In this document: positions 60,273 through 64,000 of the stretch, piece by piece
How the letters are laid out: every line of letters begins with the position of its first letter
Position numbering within the stretch: position 1 is the first letter of the stretch
Assembly (NCBI GenBank): GCA_017451915.1
Contig: JAFTNJ010000039.1
Coordinates: forward strand, 1-64,000
Origin: Clostridia bacterium
GTDB taxonomy: Bacteria; Bacillota; Clostridia; Oscillospirales; CAG-272
Direction of reading: 5' to 3'
DNA length: 64,000 nucleotides
Notes under the pieces: model-generated
What the model was told of the DNA's origin: nothing
Database searches by the model: none
What the model saw: only the letters and a program-made list of their open reading frames with translations
Position numbers and translations under genes: made by a program

Positions 60273-61013
60273 ATGAAGATCTTACTGCACGGCATTGGCG
60301 GACGCATGGGCAAGGAAGTGACCCGCCGCCTGATGGACGGATACAAGGACACGGTACTGGTAGCCGGCGTGGACGGCTTTGGTGCCGAGGCTCCGGTCCC
60401 CTGCTACAAGCGCTTTGCCGAAGTGACCGAGGACGTGGATTGCGTCATCGACTTTTCCCACCACAGCCTAACCGAGGAGCTCCTTTCCTTCTGTAAAGAA
60501 AAAAAGCTCCCCGTGGTCATTGCCACCACGGGACAGACCGCCGAAGAGCAAGCCCTGATTGCCGAGGCCGCCAAGGAGATTCCCGTATTCTTCTCTAAAA
60601 ATATGTCGGTTGGCATTGCTCTGCTCTGCGAGCTGGCCAAAACCACGGCACTCACCTTCCCCGATGCCGACATCGAGATCGTGGAGACCCACCACAACCG
60701 CAAGCTGGACGCGCCCAGCGGCACCGCCCTCATGTTGGCCGAGGCCATCGAGTCGGTGCGCAAGGGCCTGCACCGTGTTCTTGGCAGAAGCGGAATGCAA
60801 AAGCGGGAAAAGAATGACATTGGCATTCACGCCATCCGTATGGGCAACGTAATCGGACGCCATGAGGTTATCATCGGCACCGACTCCCAAACCATTACCC
60901 TGACCCACGAAGCCCATGACCGCGCCCTCTTTGCCGAAGGTGCCGTCACCGCAGGCCTCTTCCTTGTGGGCAAGCCCGCCGGCTACTACACCATGCAGGA
61001 TATGGTGAAGTAA
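60273..61013 (+). CDS. dapB: 4-hydroxy-tetrahydrodipicolinate reductase
   Basis: A 246-residue NAD(P)H-dependent reductase, second step of the pathway. Nucleotide motif GIGGRMGKEV (8-17), ATTGQTAEE, and the catalytic segment ETHHNRKLDAPSGTAL with the His and Lys of the family. Twenty-eight bases after dapA with AAGGAA before the start, so same operon. Confidence 0.97.
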   Translation: MKILLHGIGGRMGKEVTRRLMDGYKDTVLVAGVDGFGAEAPVPCYKRFAEVTEDVDCVIDFSHHSLTEELLSFCKEKKLPVVIATTGQTAEEQALIAEAAKEIPVFFSKNMSVGIALLCELAKTTALTFPDADIEIVETHHNRKLDAPSGTALMLAEAIESVRKGLHRVLGRSGMQKREKNDIGIHAIRMGNVIGRHEVIIGTDSQTITLTHEAHDRALFAEGAVTAGLFLVGKPAGYYTMQDMVK

Positions 61014-61030
61014 AAGGACGCGTTTTTGTC

Positions 61031-61089
61031 GGAACCTTCTTGAAAGAAGGTTCCAACACCTCCAAGAACCTTTACAAAGAGTTTTTCTT
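61031..61089 (+). repeat. Two-hairpin 3' element after dapB
   Basis: Stem GGAACCTTCTT/AAGAAGGTTCC (61031-61054), linker AACACCTCC, then small hairpin AAGAAC...GTTTTT with an 11-base loop (61064-61086) and CTT. It begins 17 bases after the dapB stop. Same plan as the elements after lysA and lysS. Confidence 0.6.
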
Positions 61090-61239
61090 GTGCGTAATCG
61101 GGGATGTTGGTGCGCCCGTCCCAATATCTGTAGAGGACGACGGCGACAGCCTTTCGATGCCCCGCCCTTAAATCATCTAAATCCCTTAGCCACTTTTTCT
61201 TTTGACACCAAAGGCGCAAAAGAAAAAGTTAACAAAAAG

Positions 61240-61335
61240 AAAACGCCGAAAGGGAATTTCGCGCTCTGCGGAGCGCGAGAAGGGCTCCGCCCCTTCACCC
61301 CGCAAACTTTTAAAAAAGTTTGATCAAAACTTTCC
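61240..61335 (+). repeat. Hairpin cluster upstream of lysA
   Basis: Three palindromes in a row (GCGCTCTGCGGAGCGC; GAAGGG/CCCCTTC; CAAACTTTT/AAAAGTTTG) with ACCCC between the last two. The rest of 61090-61378 shows no gene. It may be a distant copy of the two-hairpin 3' element, or the end of a lost transcript. No clear lysA promoter was seen. Confidence 0.4.
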
Positions 61336-61378
61336 CTTTGGGCTTGTGCAAACATCTTATTAGAAAGCGAAAATTTTT

Positions 61379-62695
61379 ATGCAAGACGTAAAAACCATGA
61401 TATGCGATAATCTCTCGGTTTCCTCCCGTGGACACCTCCTGTTTGGAGGACATGACACGGTGGAGCTGATCCGTCAATACGGCTCTCCCCTCTACGTGAT
61501 GGACGAGGAAAAGATCCGCCGCAACGCCCGTATCTACGTGGATTCCATGAAACAATATTTTGGCAACGGATCGCATCCCCTCTTTGCCAGCAAAGCGGCG
61601 TCCTTTAAGCAGATCTACCGCATCATTGGACAAGAGGGCATGGGCACCGACGTGGTCTCCGCCGGCGAGATCTACACCGCCAAGGCGGCCGGCTTTGATA
61701 TGTCCCTGGCCTACTTCCACGGCAACAACAAGACCGACGCCGACATCGCCTACGCCATGGAGAACGGTGTGGGCTGTATTGTGGCCGACAACGCCGAGGA
61801 ACTGGAGGCCATTGAGCGTCTGGCGGGAGAACGGGGGATTCGTCAAAAGATCCTGCTTCGTCTTACTCCCGGCATTGATCCCCACACCTACGAAGCCGTT
61901 GCCACGGGAAAGGTAGACTCCAAGTTTGGCGCCGCCATTGAAACCGGTGCCGCCGAGGAGCTGACCCTTCTGGCTCTTTCCAAGTCCAATCTGGACCTTT
62001 GGGGCTTCCACTGTCACGTGGGCTCCCAGGTCTTTGACTCCGAGGTCTACCTGGCTGCCTCCGAGATCATGCTCTCCTTTGTGGCAAAGATGCAAAAGGA
62101 TCACGGCCTTGTGACCCGCGAATTGAACCTGGGCGGCGGCTACGGCGTGCGCTACACCGAGGCCGACCCCGTGATCAACATTGCCGAAAACATTGCCCTG
62201 GTGGCGGCAGAGCTGAAAAAGACTGCGGCGCGTTTGGGAATCGCTCTCCCCTGCATCCTCATGGAGCCGGGACGGAGCATTGTTGCCGACGCGGGTCTGA
62301 CCCTCTACACCGTGGGCTCGGTGAAAGAGATCAAGGGCTACAAGAACTACGTATCGGTGGACGGCGGTATGCCCGACAATCCCCGTTACGCCCTCTACGG
62401 CTCGGCCTACACCGTGGAGATCGCCAACAAAATGGACGAGTCCAAGGAGTTTGTCTGCTCGGTGGTTGGCCGTTGCTGTGAATGCGGTGACATCCTGCAG
62501 GAAAACGTCAAGCTGACCTCCACCGTCACGCGCGGTGACATCCTCGCCGTCCTCACCACCGGCGCCTATAACTACTCTATGGCATCCAATTACAACCGCA
62601 TCCCCCGTCTCCCCATCATCATGGTGACCAAGGATTCCTCCTACGTCGCCGTCAAGCGCGAGACCTTCGAGGATTTAATAAAAAATGAGATATAA
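61379..62695 (+). CDS. lysA: Diaminopimelate decarboxylase
   Basis: A 438-residue PLP enzyme (fold III) making lysine from meso-diaminopimelate. The PLP lysine is in FASKAASFK (near residue 70), with GCHVGSQ-type FHCHVGSQ, LNLGGGYGVRY, EPGRSIV and the C-terminal CECGDIL with GAYNYSMASNYN. The ribosome site before this start is weak (AGAAAG), but other ATGs are worse. Third lysine gene in this group, 365 bases after dapB, so possibly transcribed separately. Confidence 0.96.
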   Translation: MQDVKTMICDNLSVSSRGHLLFGGHDTVELIRQYGSPLYVMDEEKIRRNARIYVDSMKQYFGNGSHPLFASKAASFKQIYRIIGQEGMGTDVVSAGEIYTAKAAGFDMSLAYFHGNNKTDADIAYAMENGVGCIVADNAEELEAIERLAGERGIRQKILLRLTPGIDPHTYEAVATGKVDSKFGAAIETGAAEELTLLALSKSNLDLWGFHCHVGSQVFDSEVYLAASEIMLSFVAKMQKDHGLVTRELNLGGGYGVRYTEADPVINIAENIALVAAELKKTAARLGIALPCILMEPGRSIVADAGLTLYTVGSVKEIKGYKNYVSVDGGMPDNPRYALYGSAYTVEIANKMDESKEFVCSVVGRCCECGDILQENVKLTSTVTRGDILAVLTTGAYNYSMASNYNRIPRLPIIMVTKDSSYVAVKRETFEDLIKNEI

Positions 62696-62699
62696 GGCC

Positions 62700-62790
62700 G
62701 TGGGGGAAGGAGAAAACTTCTTGCAAGAAGTTTTCTCCTTCCCCCACACCCCTATCCTCTTTCAAGAACTTGCATAGAAGGTTTTTCTTT
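62700..62790 (+). repeat. Two-hairpin 3' element after lysA
   Basis: Stem of about 22 base pairs (GTGGGGGAAGGAGAAAACTT with its complement, 62700-62747), linker ACCCCTATCC, then hairpin AAGAAC...GTTTTT with an 11-base loop (62764-62786) and CTTT. It begins four bases after the lysA stop. Confidence 0.65.
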
Positions 62791-62825
62791 TTGGGGGTGT
62801 GATCCTCCGATCCTCGCCCTTCCTG

Positions 62826-62999
62826 TGTCATCCTGAGCGAAGGGAGGCGTGTAACGCCGCCCGGAGTCGAAGTTTTGCGCCGCAGGAGCAAAGCCGAGGA
62901 GCGAAGCGTCGAAGGGATCTACGAACATTCTGCGCTGATTATTTAAGCCCCCAAGGCGCTCCCTCCGGGAGAGCCGTCGCCGCAGGCGACGGAGAGGGC
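62826..62999. repeat. Dispersed repeats (GTCATCCTGAGCG type and CTCCCTCCGG type)
   Basis: GTCATCCTGAGCGAAG at 62827 with GTCGAAGGGATCT some 80 bases later is a single copy of the repeat also found near 36078. It is followed by GCGCTCCCTCCGGGAG and GCCGTCGCCGCAGGCGACGG palindromes like those near 22960. No gene was seen in 62791-63008. Confidence 0.6.
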
Positions 63000-63008
63000 C
63001 TATCAACA

Positions 63009-63052
63009 AAAAACGCTTACGATATGCATCCCGCATACCGTAAGCGTTTTTT
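63009..63052. terminator. Terminator of the beta-helix protein gene
   Basis: AAAACGCTTACG pairs with CGTAAGCGTTTT around an inner TATGC/GCATA; A and T runs on both sides make it work in either direction. Confidence 0.88.
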
Positions 63053-63055
63053 CTT

Positions 63056-64000
63056 TTAATCAATTACCTTTCCAACGTAATCCAAATAGGTCTTATCCTT
63101 AACCCGTGTCTCGGTGGCGTAAAGGTATTCGATCACGCCCTGACCGCCCGAGGCTCCAACCACCAAAACCGCGGTGTCGGTGCTATCCTTGCGGAAGTTG
63201 ACGGTAAAATGGGACACGTAAGAATCAAATTTTCCGTCGGTACGCATGGCAACCTGCTTGCCGCCCTCCGCCGAGTACCAGTAGCAATAGCAGTTGTCAT
63301 AAACGCTCTTTACACCGCCCTTGATGTAAAAGCCGCAGGCAAACTGATCGCTGTAGCAGTAATCGTACCAGTTGCTTCCCTTCTCATCATAAAAGCCGTA
63401 GCTGTCGGCATAGGTGGAGGAACCCATATAATATAGGGGATGCACGTTCCGCAGGATGTTGGCCGAGGCACTGAGCTTTACGCCGATGCTCACGTTGGCA
63501 ATGCGCAGATTGGTCAGGGTATTGTCGGCCCCCGCGATCCACACGCCAATCGTTTTGTCGCCTCCAAAGCCCGTAATATTCACGTTCATAATGTCGGCAT
63601 CCGAGGAGTTGCTGTTGGCGCCGGGCGCAATATACATTCCAATGGTGGTATTCTTAATGGAAAGATCCCGCACCCGCGTCTCCCGTCCGCTCTCAATGGT
63701 CACGCCCATGGCCTTGCGATTGCCGTCGATGATACCGCCGGTAAGGGAATATACGCTGCCGGGGGTTTGAATATCATTGGCGGAATTCTTGCCGCCAAGC
63801 CGAACCATGGCCTTGCTGTGGCTCCAGTCATCGCTGGCGCGGAGAATGGCATAATTGGAGAGCCGCAGATCCACGCTCAAGGTGGGATCGGCGGGGGTGA
63901 TGATGGGATTGGCCAGAATATAAAGGCCATCGGGGAAATAGATGGTGCGATTGGGGTTTTCGTCAATGATCTTCTGGATCGCTCCCGAAACGTCCTCGCT
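63056..64000 (-). CDS. Beta-helix (pectate-lyase-3/GH55-like) protein, N-terminus outside window
   Basis: The C-terminal 314 residues of a protein whose frame is open to the window edge. The first visible residues (AIQKIIDENPNRTIYFPDGLYIL) are the typical start of a pectate-lyase-3 type right-handed beta-helix, and the rest has repeated short beta steps (GGIIDGNRKAMGVTIES; NVNITGFGGDKTIGVWIAG; NLRIANVSIGVKLS). An in-frame TTG at 63880 is not a likely start. It may bind or cut a polysaccharide; catalytic residues could not be assigned. Confidence 0.75.
   Translation of the reverse strand, partial: SEDVSGAIQKIIDENPNRTIYFPDGLYILANPIITPADPTLSVDLRLSNYAILRASDDWSHSKAMVRLGGKNSANDIQTPGSVYSLTGGIIDGNRKAMGVTIESGRETRVRDLSIKNTTIGMYIAPGANSNSSDADIMNVNITGFGGDKTIGVWIAGADNTLTNLRIANVSIGVKLSASANILRNVHPLYYMGSSTYADSYGFYDEKGSNWYDYCYSDQFACGFYIKGGVKSVYDNCYCYWYSAEGGKQVAMRTDGKFDSYVSHFTVNFRKDSTDTAVLVVGASGGQGVIEYLYATETRVKDKTYLDYVGKVID

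Noticed and set aside
23204..62790. Possible CRISPR arrays or phage regions among the repeats
   Set aside because: Repeats are dispersed palindromes without regular spacers, and no cas, integrase, capsid or portal genes are present.

Overview
This window most likely comes from an uncultured anaerobic gut member of the Clostridia (Bacillota), at moderately high GC. The reasons are Firmicutes gene order and control (hrcA-grpE-dnaK with a CIRCE operator, an L-box lysine riboswitch on dapA, a MazF/EndoA-type toxin), anaerobic metabolism (pyruvate:ferredoxin oxidoreductase, rubredoxin-type flavoprotein, FeoAB, a GlpA-like/FAD oxidoreductase/DUF1667 trio) and many lipobox lipoproteins. No rRNA, tRNA, CRISPR array, phage or insertion sequence was recognised. 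The genus cannot be named from the sequence alone.

Layout. 1-2.5 kb: heat-shock operon read leftwards (dnaK runs off the left edge). 2.6-7.9 kb: a leftward operon of ECF sigma factor, anti-sigma-like protein, two von Willebrand A lipoproteins and a DUF4349 lipoprotein. 7.9-20.3 kb: a leftward carbohydrate operon of FAD oxidoreductase, two 970-residue paralogues with a PHP metallohydrolase front and SGNH-like tail, a GH36 alpha-galactosidase and a GH127-ThuA fusion. It is divergent from a small XRE gene and an AraC regulator. 22-27.4 kb: XRE/TPR regulator, repeats, then potABCD with a structured leader. 27.5-31.7 kb: M50 protease, flavoprotein-rubredoxin, and feoA, feoB and a Cys-rich membrane peptide with two matching palindromic operators.

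31.9-35.6 kb: the glycerol-3-phosphate dehydrogenase-like trio and a Nudix hydrolase. 35.7-40.2 kb: a GIY-YIG protein, a repeat-rich gap, and a second ECF sigma/anti-sigma pair followed by a secreted peptidase-like protein whose HExxH motif reads HGMFH. 40.3-46.7 kb: dut, an alpha/beta hydrolase, a class I lysyl-tRNA synthetase with an added C-terminal tRNA-binding domain, and a divergent AraC/GH20 pair. 47-51 kb: oligoendopeptidase F, a sugar-binding lipoprotein, a small XRE gene and a small membrane protein. 51-55.5 kb: PFOR and a MazF-like toxin with a Pro/Ala tail. 55.7-58.9 kb: an exo/endonuclease/phosphatase-GLUG lipoprotein. 59-62.7 kb: the lysine pathway (L-box, dapA, dapB, lysA). 63-64 kb: the end of a beta-helix protein.

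Common themes are sigma-A promoters with a 17-base spacer (many are given as features), ECF-controlled envelope functions, glycan breakdown by enzymes without signal peptides, and dispersed intergenic repeats. The most interesting unexplained signals are the tandem PHP/pseudo-SGNH proteins, the GH127-ThuA fusion, and a two-hairpin element found just after the stop codons of dapB, lysA and lysS, in the same orientation as the gene each time.
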